Shown here one piece after another: positions 1 through 7,858 of a stretch of DNA of 64,000 nucleotides. The position numbers and the translations under genes are program-made. The DNA lies in contig NZ_JAJTTF010000001.1 of NCBI RefSeq assembly GCF_021341785.1, forward strand, positions 124,001 to 188,000, in the 5' to 3' direction. Origin of the DNA: Microbacterium sp. Au-Mic1 (GTDB lineage: Bacteria > Actinomycetota > Actinomycetes > Actinomycetales > Microbacteriaceae). Each line of letters starts with the position of its first letter. The stretch's first letter is position 1. Below the pieces are notes generated by a model, which was not told where the DNA came from, searched no databases, and saw nothing but the letters and a program-made list of their open reading frames with translations.

Positions 1-1795
1 TCGTCGGTAGCGACTCCGGGGCGAGCGCGGAGCTCGGCGTGTTCGGCGTCTCGCTGACGTGCGTGGTGTCGACCGGTGCGATCTGGTCCTCGCTCACACC
101 GGCACGGGTGTGGGACGCCACGATCTCGTCGTGAGCGGCCTCGTCCGTGTCGTGCAGCGCGTGACGCTGGTGCGCGTCAGCTGCAGCGACCTCGGTCTGA
201 GTGAGCGGCGAGAGACGGTCCTCGAAGAACCAGCGCGACATCGAGGAACGCAGGTTCTGCGTCCACGGGATGCGGCCCTTGGCGTTCGGGCGGACCACGA
301 GAGGCTCGTACACCTCGGTGTCGATGAGCTTCCAGCGATCGTACACGTCGACCGGCTTGTGGACCTCGATGAACTCGCCTCCGGGGAGGCGCACGATCCG
401 ACCGGACTCGTAGCCGTGCAGGACGATCTCGCGGTCCTTCTTCTGCAGGGCGATGCAGATGCGCTTCGTGACGAAGTAGCCGAGCACCGGGCCGATGAAC
501 AGCAGGGCCTGGAGCGTGTGGATCACGCCCTCCATCGTCAGCGAGAAGTGCGTCGCGATCAGGTCGGACGAGGCCGCAGCCCACAGCGTCGCGTAGAAGA
601 TCACACCGGCCACGCCGATCGCAGTACGCGTGGCGGAGGTGCGAGGACGCTGCGCGATGTGGTGCTCGCGCTTGTCGCCCGTGATCCACGCCTCGATGAA
701 GGGGTAGACCGCGACCAGCACGATGAACAGGCCCAGAACCAGCACCGGGAGGATGATCCCGAACGACCATGTGTGGTCGAGGAAAACGACATCGAGGTTC
801 GACGGCGCCAGACGCAGTGCGCCGTCCGCGAAGCCGATGTACCAGTCCGGCTGGGTACCCGCCGACACGGGGGAGGGATCGTAGGGGCCGTAGTTCCAGA
901 TGGGGTTGATCTGGAACAGCGAGGCGATCAGCACGATCACGCCGAACGTGATGAACAGGAAGCCGCCCATCTTCGACATGTAGATCGGCATCATCGGGTA
1001 GCCCACGACGTTCTCGTCCGTGCGGCCGGGGCCGGCGAACTGCGTGTGCTTGTTGATCACCATGAGCATGAGGTGCAGTACGACCAGGCCGATCACCAGG
1101 AGCGGCAGGATCAGGATGTGCAGCGTGTAGAGGCGTCCCACGATCTGGTCGCCCGGGAACTCGCCGCCGAACAGCATGAACGAGGTCCAGGTGCCGATGA
1201 GGGGCAGGCCCTTGATCATGCCGTCGATGATGCGGAGGCCGTTACCCGAGAGCAGGTCGTCGGGGAGCGAGTATCCGGTGAAGCCCTCGGCCATGGCGAG
1301 GACGAACAGCACGAAGCCGATCACCCAGTTCAGCTCACGCGGCTTGCGGAACGCGCCCGTGAAGAACACGCGCAGCATGTGGACGCCGATGCCGGCCACG
1401 AACGTCAGCGCCGCCCAGTGGTGGATCTGACGGACCAGCAGGCCGCCGCGCAGATCGAACGAGATGCGCAGTGTCGAGTCGAGTGCGGCGGACATCTCCA
1501 CGCCCCGCATGGGCGCGTAGGCCCCGGCGTAGTGCGTGGGCACCATCGACGCCTGGAAGAAGAACGTCAGGAAGGTGCCGGACAGCAGCACCACGACGAA
1601 GCTCCACAGAGCGATCTCGCCGAGCATGAACGACCAGTGATCGGGGAAGATCTTCCGGCCGAGCTCCTTGACGAAACCGGAGAGGCTCGTCCGCTCATCG
1701 ATGTAGTTGGAGAGACCGCCGACGAATCGGCCGCCCAGGGGCGCCTCCGAAGGCTTCTCCGAGGACTTCTGCTCGGTAACAGTTGCGGTGCTCAA
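1..1795 (-). CDS. qcrB: Cytochrome bc1 complex cytochrome b subunit (3' end outside window)
   Basis: Cytochrome b of the menaquinol:cytochrome c reductase, a polytopic membrane protein that oxidises menaquinol and passes electrons to the Rieske protein and diheme QcrC. The frame stays open for 598 codons from 1795 to the window edge, so the C-terminus is missing. Visible hallmarks are a His-His-Trp-Ala motif (about residues 125-128) followed by His139, and a later helix with paired histidines (LHILILPLL ... VVLHLMLM); these carry the two b hemes. The start is a TTG at 1795, within TTGA, so it overlaps the qcrA stop by 4 bp; no upstream ATG is available. The last ~50 visible residues form a low-complexity, probably cytosolic tail, typical of actinobacterial QcrB. 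Last visible gene of the ctaE-qcrCAB operon. Confidence 0.95.
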   Translation of the reverse strand, partial: MSTATVTEQKSSEKPSEAPLGGRFVGGLSNYIDERTSLSGFVKELGRKIFPDHWSFMLGEIALWSFVVVLLSGTFLTFFFQASMVPTHYAGAYAPMRGVEMSAALDSTLRISFDLRGGLLVRQIHHWAALTFVAGIGVHMLRVFFTGAFRKPRELNWVIGFVLFVLAMAEGFTGYSLPDDLLSGNGLRIIDGMIKGLPLIGTWTSFMLFGGEFPGDQIVGRLYTLHILILPLLVIGLVVLHLMLMVINKHTQFAGPGRTDENVVGYPMMPIYMSKMGGFLFITFGVIVLIASLFQINPIWNYGPYDPSPVSAGTQPDWYIGFADGALRLAPSNLDVVFLDHTWSFGIILPVLVLGLFIVLVAVYPFIEAWITGDKREHHIAQRPRTSATRTAIGVAGVIFYATLWAAASSDLIATHFSLTMEGVIHTLQALLFIGPVLGYFVTKRICIALQKKDREIVLHGYESGRIVRLPGGEFIEVHKPVDVYDRWKLIDTEVYEPLVVRPNAKGRIPWTQNLRSSMSRWFFEDRLSPLTQTEVAAADAHQRHALHDTDEAAHDEIVASHTRAGVSEDQIAPVDTTHVSETPNTPSSALAPESLPT

Positions 1796-2865
1796 TGACG
1801 CTCCCAGAAGCTCGGACCGACGGGTTCGTGGAAATCGCTCTGCGCGACGAGGTAGCCCTCGTCATCGACCGTGATCGGCAGCTGCGGCAGCGGGCGCGCC
1901 GCCGGACCGAAGATGACCTTGGCCTCTTCGGTGATGTCGAACTGCGACTGGTGGCAGGGGCAGAGCAGGTGGTGCGTCTGCTGCTCGTACAGCGCGACGG
2001 GGCAGCCGACGTGGGTGCAGACCTTGGAGTACGCGACGATGCCGTTGTACGCCCAGTCCTTGCGCGCCTCGGAGGGATGGAGCTGCTCGGGAAGCAGACG
2101 GACGAGCAGCACGATCGCCTTGGCCTTCTCCTCGAGGTAGCCGTCCTCGTGGCCGACCTTGCTGAGCGGCTCGGGGATCACGTGCACGGCGGAGCCGAGC
2201 ACGATGTCTGCGGCGCGGATCGGCGTGCCGTCGGGGTCGTGCGCGAGACGCATGCCCTTCTCCCACATGGTGTGCTTGAGCAGCTGCACCGGGTCGCCCG
2301 CGATCGGGTTCTCGGGGGTGCTGTGCGGCGCCAGGCCGCGGAAGAGCGCGAGACCGGGGACGACCGAGGCGACCACCGCGGCGATGAGCGAGTTGCGGAT
2401 CATCACGCGGCGTCCGAAACCGGACTCCTCGTTCGCGTCGGCGAAGGCCTTGATCGCAGCCTCGCGGGTGGAGTCGCGGCCACGAGTGGGGTGGCGGTAC
2501 TCGATGTGCTCGTGGTCCGCCATGATCGCCTTCGACCAGTGGATCGCGCCGATACCCAGCGCGAGCAGGGCGAGCGCGATTCCGAGGCCGATGAACAGGT
2601 TGTTGTAGCGCACATCGATGAGCGAGCCGCTCTCGATCGGGAACAGCATGTAGGCGGCGACCGCCCAGATGCTGCCCGCGAGGGAGAGGTAGAAGAGCGT
2701 GTAGACCGTGCGGACCGCGGCGTTCATCGCCTTCGGATCCTGGTCGGTGATGCGCTCGCGGTGCGCGGGCAGCCCCGGGTTGTGCGCGGGGTCGCTGACG
2801 TCGACGCTCAGCCCGGCCGGTGCCTGATAGGTCCGGTCAAGAGCGTGCGGGTCGTCGTGTGCCAT
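1792..2865 (-). CDS. qcrA: Rieske iron-sulfur subunit of cytochrome bc1 complex
   Basis: 357-aa ubiquinol/menaquinol-cytochrome c reductase iron-sulfur protein. The C-terminal Rieske fold shows CTHVGC at 283-288 and CPCH at 302-305: Cys283, His285, Cys302 and His305 should bind the [2Fe-2S] cluster, and Cys288 with Cys304 would form the stabilising disulfide. Three hydrophobic segments lie in the N-terminal half (around 53-75, 90-107 and 155-178), as in actinobacterial QcrA rather than the single-helix mitochondrial type. The ATG at 2865 is preceded by GGAGAACC. Lies 33 bp after qcrC and overlaps qcrB by 4 bp, so these are co-translated. Confidence 0.96.
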   Translation of the reverse strand: MAHDDPHALDRTYQAPAGLSVDVSDPAHNPGLPAHRERITDQDPKAMNAAVRTVYTLFYLSLAGSIWAVAAYMLFPIESGSLIDVRYNNLFIGLGIALALLALGIGAIHWSKAIMADHEHIEYRHPTRGRDSTREAAIKAFADANEESGFGRRVMIRNSLIAAVVASVVPGLALFRGLAPHSTPENPIAGDPVQLLKHTMWEKGMRLAHDPDGTPIRAADIVLGSAVHVIPEPLSKVGHEDGYLEEKAKAIVLLVRLLPEQLHPSEARKDWAYNGIVAYSKVCTHVGCPVALYEQQTHHLLCPCHQSQFDITEEAKVIFGPAARPLPQLPITVDDEGYLVAQSDFHEPVGPSFWERH

Positions 2866-2898
2866 GGTTCTCCTCGTACGTTCTGCGATATGCCGGCG

Positions 2899-3696
2899 TC
2901 AGTTGGACTTCGCCGTGATCCACACGGTGATGGCGACCAATGCGCCGATGCCGAAGATCCAGATGAACAGACCTTCCGAGACGGGTCCGAGGGATCCGAG
3001 GTCCATGCCGCCGACCTGCGGCGCGTTCTGCTGGAAGAGCAGCGCCGAGATGATGTCGCGCTTGTCTTCGGCCGAAAGGTTCATGTTGCCGAAGACCGGC
3101 ATGTTCTGAGGTCCGGTGACCATGGCCGCGTACATGTGCAGCGCGCTGGTCTTCATCAGGCCCGGTGCGTACTTGCCCTCGGTCAGGGCGCCGCCGGCGC
3201 CGGCGACGTTGTGGCACATCGCGCAGTTGATGCGGAACAGCTCGGCGCCGTGCGCCACGTCGCCCTTGCCATCGAGGATCTTCTCCTCGGGGTAGGTCGG
3301 GCCGGGAGCCACGGACTGCACCCACGCGGCGACGTTCTTGATCTGCTCCTCGGAGAACTGCGGGTGCTTCTGCGGAGCCTGCGGGCCCTGCATCTGCAGC
3401 GGCATGCGCCCGGTGGACATCTGGAACTCGACCGCGAGCTCGCCGACGCCGTACAGGCTGGGCCCGGTGGCGGTGCCCTGCAGGTTCATGCCGTGACAGG
3501 TGGCGCAGTTCGCCTGGAACAGCTTCTGCCCGTCCTCGGTCGAGACCGCGGCGGTGACGGACGCCGGCTCGGTCGCGGCGAACGCCGCACTCGCACCGGC
3601 GTAGACGCCGCCGGTGATCATCAGGCCTGCGCCGATCAGTGCCGCGGCAGCCAGGGGGCTGCGACGGCCGGTACGGCGCTTCTTCTCACGTGCCAT
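2899..3696 (-). CDS. qcrC: Diheme cytochrome c subunit of bc1 complex
   Basis: 265-aa membrane-anchored cytochrome c with two CXXCH heme sites, CATCH at 64-68 and CAMCH at 158-162. Actinobacterial QcrC carries two c hemes and replaces soluble cytochrome c by passing electrons directly to the aa3 oxidase. An N-terminal signal-anchor (about 14-40) and a C-terminal transmembrane helix (about 238-260) bracket the two extracytoplasmic heme domains. Located 21 bp downstream of ctaE in the same operon, fitting a bc1-aa3 supercomplex. Confidence 0.96.
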   Translation of the reverse strand: MAREKKRRTGRRSPLAAAALIGAGLMITGGVYAGASAAFAATEPASVTAAVSTEDGQKLFQANCATCHGMNLQGTATGPSLYGVGELAVEFQMSTGRMPLQMQGPQAPQKHPQFSEEQIKNVAAWVQSVAPGPTYPEEKILDGKGDVAHGAELFRINCAMCHNVAGAGGALTEGKYAPGLMKTSALHMYAAMVTGPQNMPVFGNMNLSAEDKRDIISALLFQQNAPQVGGMDLGSLGPVSEGLFIWIFGIGALVAITVWITAKSN

Positions 3697-3717
3697 GTCG
3701 GGAATCCGCTCCGCTTC

Positions 3718-4350
3718 TTACTTGAGGAAATAGATGACGAAGAACAGCACGATCCAGACGACGTCGACGAAGTGCCAGTAATAGGACACCACGATCGCGG
3801 TCGTCGCCTCCTTGTGCGTGAAGTTCTTGACGGCGAAGGCGCGGCCGAGGGTCAGCAGGAACGCGACCAGACCGCCGGTGACGTGCAGGGCGTGGAAGCC
3901 GGTGGTGATGTAGAACGCCGAGGCGTAGGAGTCGGCCGAGATCGGCATCCCCTCGGCCACCAGCGTCGAGTACTCCCAGACCTGACCAGACACGAAGAAG
4001 GCGCCCATGGCGAAGGTCAGCCAGAACCACGGCACCATGCCCCAGCGCTTGCGACCCTTGTCGTTCACCGACGTGTAGGGCTGCATGCGCTCGGCGGCGA
4101 ACACACCCATCTGGCAGGTGAACGAGGACGCCACCAGCACCAGGGTGTTGATCGCGGCGAACGGCACGTTCAGCTGCTCGGTTCGCGCGGCCCACAGCTC
4201 CGGAGAGGTGCTGCGCAGGGTGAAGTAGATCGCGAAGAGTCCCGCGAAGAACATCACCTCACTGCCGAGCCAGACAATGGTTCCCACAGCCACCGGGTTG
4301 GGGCGCTTGATCGTTCTCGCCACCGGGGCATACGTCGCTGAGGTCGTCAC
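3718..4350 (-). CDS. ctaE: Cytochrome c oxidase subunit III
   Basis: 210-aa polytopic subunit III of the aa3 cytochrome c oxidase. It ends with the typical helix pair around [19 protein letters not shown], and contains FHALHVTGG, a family signature. I chose GTG 4350 (product begins with [12 protein letters not shown]) over an open frame reaching 4389, because a CATAAT hexamer lies exactly 6 nt upstream of this GTG, which fits leaderless transcription, and because the extra 13 residues look untranslated. First gene of the ctaE-qcrC-qcrA-qcrB operon; divergent from trpD. Confidence 0.94.
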   Translation of the reverse strand: MTTSATYAPVARTIKRPNPVAVGTIVWLGSEVMFFAGLFAIYFTLRSTSPELWAARTEQLNVPFAAINTLVLVASSFTCQMGVFAAERMQPYTSVNDKGRKRWGMVPWFWLTFAMGAFFVSGQVWEYSTLVAEGMPISADSYASAFYITTGFHALHVTGGLVAFLLTLGRAFAVKNFTHKEATTAIVVSYYWHFVDVVWIVLFFVIYFLK

Positions 4351-4356
4351 CTGTCC

Positions 4357-4362
4357 ATTATG
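4357..4362 (-). promoter_or_regulatory. -10 element of ctaE-qcrCAB operon
   Basis: CATAAT on the minus strand, separated by GGACAG (6 nt) from the GTG of ctaE. A weak -35-like GCGACA lies 19 nt further upstream. The spacing places the transcription start at or next to the start codon, so the mRNA is probably leaderless. Confidence 0.55.
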
Positions 4363-4518
4363 GCCGATCCGAGACGCCGATTGTCGCACCGGCGACGGCG
4401 GTTCAGCTCGTCCGGGCTTCGGTGTGACCTCGGAAGCAGCCGCGAATCCCCTGAGAGACGCGGGCTTGCGGGCGGGTCGCGGAGTGCCGGAGCGGGGATC
4501 ACGACTGCATCACATCGC

Positions 4519-4524
4519 TAGGAT
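4519..4524 (+). promoter_or_regulatory. -10 element of trpD
   Basis: TAGGAT followed by 7 nt and then the trpD ATG at 4532. No ribosome-binding site can fit, so leaderless transcription is the simplest reading. No clear -35 is visible. Confidence 0.5.
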
Positions 4525-4531
4525 CGCTGGC

Positions 4532-5596
4532 ATGGCGGATGCTCTGACCTGGCCCGATGTCCTCTCCACGCTCCTCGCCGGACGCGATCTGAGCGTCTAC
4601 GAGTCGACCTGGGCGATGCGTCAGGTGATGCGCGGGCAGGCGACCCAGGCGCAGCTGGCCGGTTTCCTCGTCGGGCTGCGTGCGAAGGGGGAGACCATCG
4701 ATGAGGTGGTCGGCTTCCGCGACGCCATCCTGGAGGCGGCCGTGCCGCTCCCGGTGTCCTCGGACGTGCTGGACATCGTGGGCACCGGGGGAGACCGGAT
4801 CGGGACCGTGAACGTGTCCACGACGGCCGCCATCATCATCGGGGCGACCGGCATCCCCGTCGTCAAGCACGGGAACCGCGCGGCGAGCTCGGCATCCGGG
4901 TCCTCCGACGTCCTCGGCGCGCTGGGACTCCAGCTCACGCTCGACCCCCAGGCGGTCGCCGAGATCCTCGACCGCACCGGCATCACCTTCGCCTGGGCGG
5001 GGGCCTTCCATCCCGGGTTCAAGAACGCGGGCGGCGTGCGAGCGGAGCTCGGCGTGCCGACCGTGTTCAACATGCTGGGCCCGCTCTGCAATCCGGCGCG
5101 TGCGGAGGCGAACGCGGTGGGCGTCGCACAGCTCGATCGGGTGCCGCTGATCACGGGCGTGTTCCGTACCCGCGGTGCCACGGCGCTCGTGTTCCGCGGC
5201 GATGACGGGCTGGATGAGCTCACGACCACCGGGCACAGCCGCATCTGGGAGGTCACCCGCGGTGACATCCACGAGCACGACCTCGATCCGCGCGACCTGG
5301 GGATCCCGCTCGCGGAGCTGACCGACCTGATCGGCGGATCCCCGGAGCACAATGCCGGCGTGCTGCGCCGCACGCTGGAGGGCGAGCGCGGTGCGGTGCG
5401 CGACATCGTGCTGCTGAACGCGGCGGCGGGCATCGTCGCCTACGAGCTGTCCCACGACCCCGCACAGGCGCAGGTCGCGATCGTGGACCGTCTGCGTGCG
5501 GCACTCGTGCGAGCGGAGGCCGCCGTCGACGACGGGCGCGCGATCGCGAAGCTGGACGCATGGGTCGCGGCGTCCCAGGAGCTCGCCGCGAGCTGA
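4532..5596 (+). CDS. trpD: Anthranilate phosphoribosyltransferase
   Basis: 354-aa enzyme that transfers the phosphoribosyl group of PRPP to anthranilate, the second step of tryptophan synthesis. The PRPP-binding GTGGD loop is at 84-88 and the anthranilate-site segment KHGNRAASS at 112-120; total length matches the family. The start ATG 4532 gives the expected short N-terminal helical domain; the frame is open further upstream but that part does not resemble the family. No other trp gene is present here, so trpD stands apart from a trp operon, divergent from the respiratory genes. Confidence 0.95.
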   Translation: MADALTWPDVLSTLLAGRDLSVYESTWAMRQVMRGQATQAQLAGFLVGLRAKGETIDEVVGFRDAILEAAVPLPVSSDVLDIVGTGGDRIGTVNVSTTAAIIIGATGIPVVKHGNRAASSASGSSDVLGALGLQLTLDPQAVAEILDRTGITFAWAGAFHPGFKNAGGVRAELGVPTVFNMLGPLCNPARAEANAVGVAQLDRVPLITGVFRTRGATALVFRGDDGLDELTTTGHSRIWEVTRGDIHEHDLDPRDLGIPLAELTDLIGGSPEHNAGVLRRTLEGERGAVRDIVLLNAAAGIVAYELSHDPAQAQVAIVDRLRAALVRAEAAVDDGRAIAKLDAWVAASQELAAS

Positions 5597-5615
5597 CGGG
5601 CCGGGGAGGGCCGAC

Positions 5616-6602
5616 ATGGATCCGCAGGAGGCGCTGCTCGAGATCGCCAGGCTGCTCGAGCGCGAGCGGGCCTCGCGCTACCGGGCCAAGGCGTTCCGCG
5701 CCGCCGCGGCCACGTATGCCGAACTCCCCGAGGATGCCAGGTCGGATCTGAACCGGATCCAGCAGGCGAAGGGAATCGGATCCTCGACGTTCGAGGTCAT
5801 CCGACAGGCGCTCGACGGGCGGACGCCGTCCTATCTCGTCGAGCTGCGCGGCGAGGTCGAGCCGGAGATCGTGTCGGAGCTGCGGTCCCGGCTGCGCGGC
5901 GATCTGCATGCGCACACGGAGTGGTCGGACGGCACGACGCCGATCGCCGCGATGGCCGATGCCGCGCGCGCCCTGGGACACGAGTACCTCGCGATCACCG
6001 ACCACTCACCGCGGTTGCGCGTCGCGCGCGGGCTCAGCTCCGAGCGGCTGCGCACGCAGCTGCCCCAGGTGCGCGCGCTCAGCGGCGACGGGCTCACGAT
6101 GCTCACCGGGATTGAGGTCGACATCCTCGATGACGGGGGTCTGGATCAGGAGGACGGACTGCTCGGGGAACTCGACATCGTGGTCGCGTCCGTGCATTCC
6201 AAGCTGGCCATGGATCCGGGGCCGATGACGCGGCGCATGGTCGCCGCGGTCTCGAACCCGCGCGTGAGCGTGCTCGGACATGTCACGGGGCAGCTCGTGC
6301 AGGGGGAGCGAGGCACCCGGCCGCCGTCGAGGTTCGACGCCCGTGCCGTGTTCGAGGCGTGCGCCGAGAACGGCGTCGCGGTCGAGATCAACTCCCGACC
6401 GGAGCGCCATGATCCGCCGGACGATCTGCTCGCGCTCGCTCTGGACATCGGCTGCCTGTTCTCGATCGACTCCGACGCGCACGCGCCGGGACAGCTTTCG
6501 CTGCTGGACCACGGGGCCGAGCGGGCCGAGCGCGCCGGGATTCCGACGGAGCGGATCGTGACGACCTGGGGGCTCGAGCGGCTGCTGCGCTGGGCGGGCT
6601 GA
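5616..6602 (+). CDS. HhH + PHP domain phosphoesterase (PolX-like without polymerase core)
   Basis: 328-aa protein. Residues 1-75 resemble the helix-hairpin-helix 8-kDa domain of X-family DNA polymerases (RAKAFRAAAATY, then a GIGSST hairpin). From residue 95 on it is a PHP-type metal-dependent phosphoesterase with all the motifs: DLHAHTEWSD (His98, His100), ITDHS (His130), GIEVD, ASVHS, LGHVTG and DSDAHA. The catalytic palm of bacterial PolX, which should sit between these parts, is missing. A DNA 3'-end or phosphate processing role is plausible but unproven. SD-like GGGAGGG precedes ATG 5616; the gene lies 20 bp after trpD. Confidence 0.85.
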   Translation: MDPQEALLEIARLLERERASRYRAKAFRAAAATYAELPEDARSDLNRIQQAKGIGSSTFEVIRQALDGRTPSYLVELRGEVEPEIVSELRSRLRGDLHAHTEWSDGTTPIAAMADAARALGHEYLAITDHSPRLRVARGLSSERLRTQLPQVRALSGDGLTMLTGIEVDILDDGGLDQEDGLLGELDIVVASVHSKLAMDPGPMTRRMVAAVSNPRVSVLGHVTGQLVQGERGTRPPSRFDARAVFEACAENGVAVEINSRPERHDPPDDLLALALDIGCLFSIDSDAHAPGQLSLLDHGAERAERAGIPTERIVTTWGLERLLRWAG

Positions 6603-6625
6603 ACGCGGGCTGCCGGCGGGCGCCC

Positions 6626-7561
6626 TCACGCGGTGCGGCTGAGCGCCTCCAGCGCGCGGGCCATCGAGGTGCCGAGGTTCCACCGCTCGGCCACCCCGAC
6701 GGCGGCGGCGGTCTCGGCGGCGTCGAGCGGCCGCAGCGGCTCGGCGGGGACGGCGATCGGCAACGCGGTCGCGACGCGCACCACGGTGGGGGCGACATCG
6801 AGGTAGTCCGAGGCGGCGAGGATCTTCTTCGCCACGCCTGCCGACATGCCCTCCGCGCCCTCTGCGGCGGCGCGGATCGCGGCGAGGTCGCCGTGCACGG
6901 CGAGGAGGTTCGCCGCGGTCTTCTCGCCGACCCCGGCCACGCCGGGGAGCCCATCGGAGGCGTCGCCGCGCATCGTCGCGAAGTCGGCGTACTGGCTCGG
7001 GAGCACCCCGTACTTGCGCACCACCGCCTCCTCGGTGAGGTCCTCGAGGTTGCTCATGCCGCGACCGGTGTAGATCACCCGGACGCCTCGGGCGTCGTCC
7101 ACGAGCTGGAACAGGTCCCGGTCCCCGGTGATGATGTCGACGGGCATCTCCGCGACGGTCGCCAGCGTGCCGATCACGTCGTCGGCCTCATGTGCGGCGA
7201 CCCCGATGATAGGGATCCGGAGTGCGCCGAGCGCTTCCCGGATGATCGGGATCTGCGCCTCGAGGGGATCCGGCACCTCCTCGACGTCGGCTCCGCCCGA
7301 GACCACCTCGACGACGCGGTGCGCCTTGTAGCTGGGAATGAGGTCGACCCGCCACTGCGGACGCCAGTCGTCGTCCCAGCAGGCGACGAGGTGAGTGGGT
7401 CGGTAGGCCGTGACGAGCCTCGCGATCATGTCCAGCAGCCCGCGGGCTGCGTTCACCGAGGTGCCGTCCGGCGCCTTGACCGCGTCGGGCACGCCGTAGA
7501 AGGCGCGGAAGTAGAGGCTGGCGGTGTCGAGGAGGAGCAGCTTCGGAGCGGCATCGGTCAT
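6626..7561 (-). CDS. 5'-3' exonuclease (FEN / Pol I N-terminal-like)
   Basis: 311-aa stand-alone flap/5'-3' exonuclease, equivalent to the N-terminal nuclease domain of DNA polymerase I. Metal-site acidic motifs are visible: LLLDTASLYFRAFYG near the N-terminus, CWDDDWRPQWR, DVIGTLA, ITGDRDLFQLVDD and a helix-hairpin-helix (GLPGVAGVGEKTAANLL). Likely roles are removal of RNA primers or flaps. ATG 7561 is preferred over GTG 7567 because CAGACT ends 6 nt upstream of the ATG. Convergent with the PHP gene, 23 bp apart, so the two nucleic-acid-processing genes are neighbours but not an operon. Confidence 0.9.
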   Translation of the reverse strand: MTDAAPKLLLLDTASLYFRAFYGVPDAVKAPDGTSVNAARGLLDMIARLVTAYRPTHLVACWDDDWRPQWRVDLIPSYKAHRVVEVVSGGADVEEVPDPLEAQIPIIREALGALRIPIIGVAAHEADDVIGTLATVAEMPVDIITGDRDLFQLVDDARGVRVIYTGRGMSNLEDLTEEAVVRKYGVLPSQYADFATMRGDASDGLPGVAGVGEKTAANLLAVHGDLAAIRAAAEGAEGMSAGVAKKILAASDYLDVAPTVVRVATALPIAVPAEPLRPLDAAETAAAVGVAERWNLGTSMARALEALSRTA

Positions 7562-7567
7562 CCCCAC

Positions 7568-7573
7568 AGTCTG
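7568..7573 (-). promoter_or_regulatory. -10 element of 5'-3' exonuclease gene
   Basis: CAGACT on the minus strand with a 6-nt gap (GTGGGG) to ATG 7561, the arrangement expected for a leaderless transcript. Confidence 0.45.
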
Positions 7574-7719
7574 CCAGGGCGGTCATCGCATCCGTCCATG
7601 AGTGCGGTAAGCCGGCCCGGGGAACATCACGCGGAAGCGCGGCGTTGGTCACTGCTGTGCCGGACGGTCGAGGGGCGCGGGCCGCGAGAATGCGGTCACC
7701 GGAACGCTCAGCGACCTGA

Positions 7720-7858
7720 TAGCATGAGGTGTCACCGGTGGGGGGTTCCTCCTGCGTGCGTGACGACCAAGACACATTCAATTCGCCGCGGCGCGATCCT
7801 GTGCTCTGCTGAGCGCGTGCCGCGGCCCGAGTATCCATCAACAAGGACAACCCACTAC
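7720..7858 (+). promoter_or_regulatory. rpsA promoter (-10) and ~130-nt leader
   Basis: TAGCAT at 7720-7725 is the best -10 in the gap upstream of rpsA. It would give a leader of roughly 125 nt ending in AAGGAC about 10 nt before ATG 7859. This is one of the longer leaders in a window where many genes seem leaderless. S1 synthesis is autoregulated in other bacteria, so the leader may matter, but I see no conserved RNA motif. Confidence 0.35.

Noticed and set aside
59..4341. Two long open frames on the plus strand (59-1798 and 1783-4341) opposite the qcr/ctaE genes
   Set aside because: Arg/Asp/His-rich low-complexity translations caused by GC-skewed third positions; they oppose well-conserved respiratory genes and lack promoters or SD sites.
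6893..7858. Possible long N-terminal extension of ribosomal protein S1
   Set aside because: The frame is open upstream of ATG 7859, but that part overlaps the exonuclease gene antisense and has no S1-like sequence; a promoter and SD lie between.
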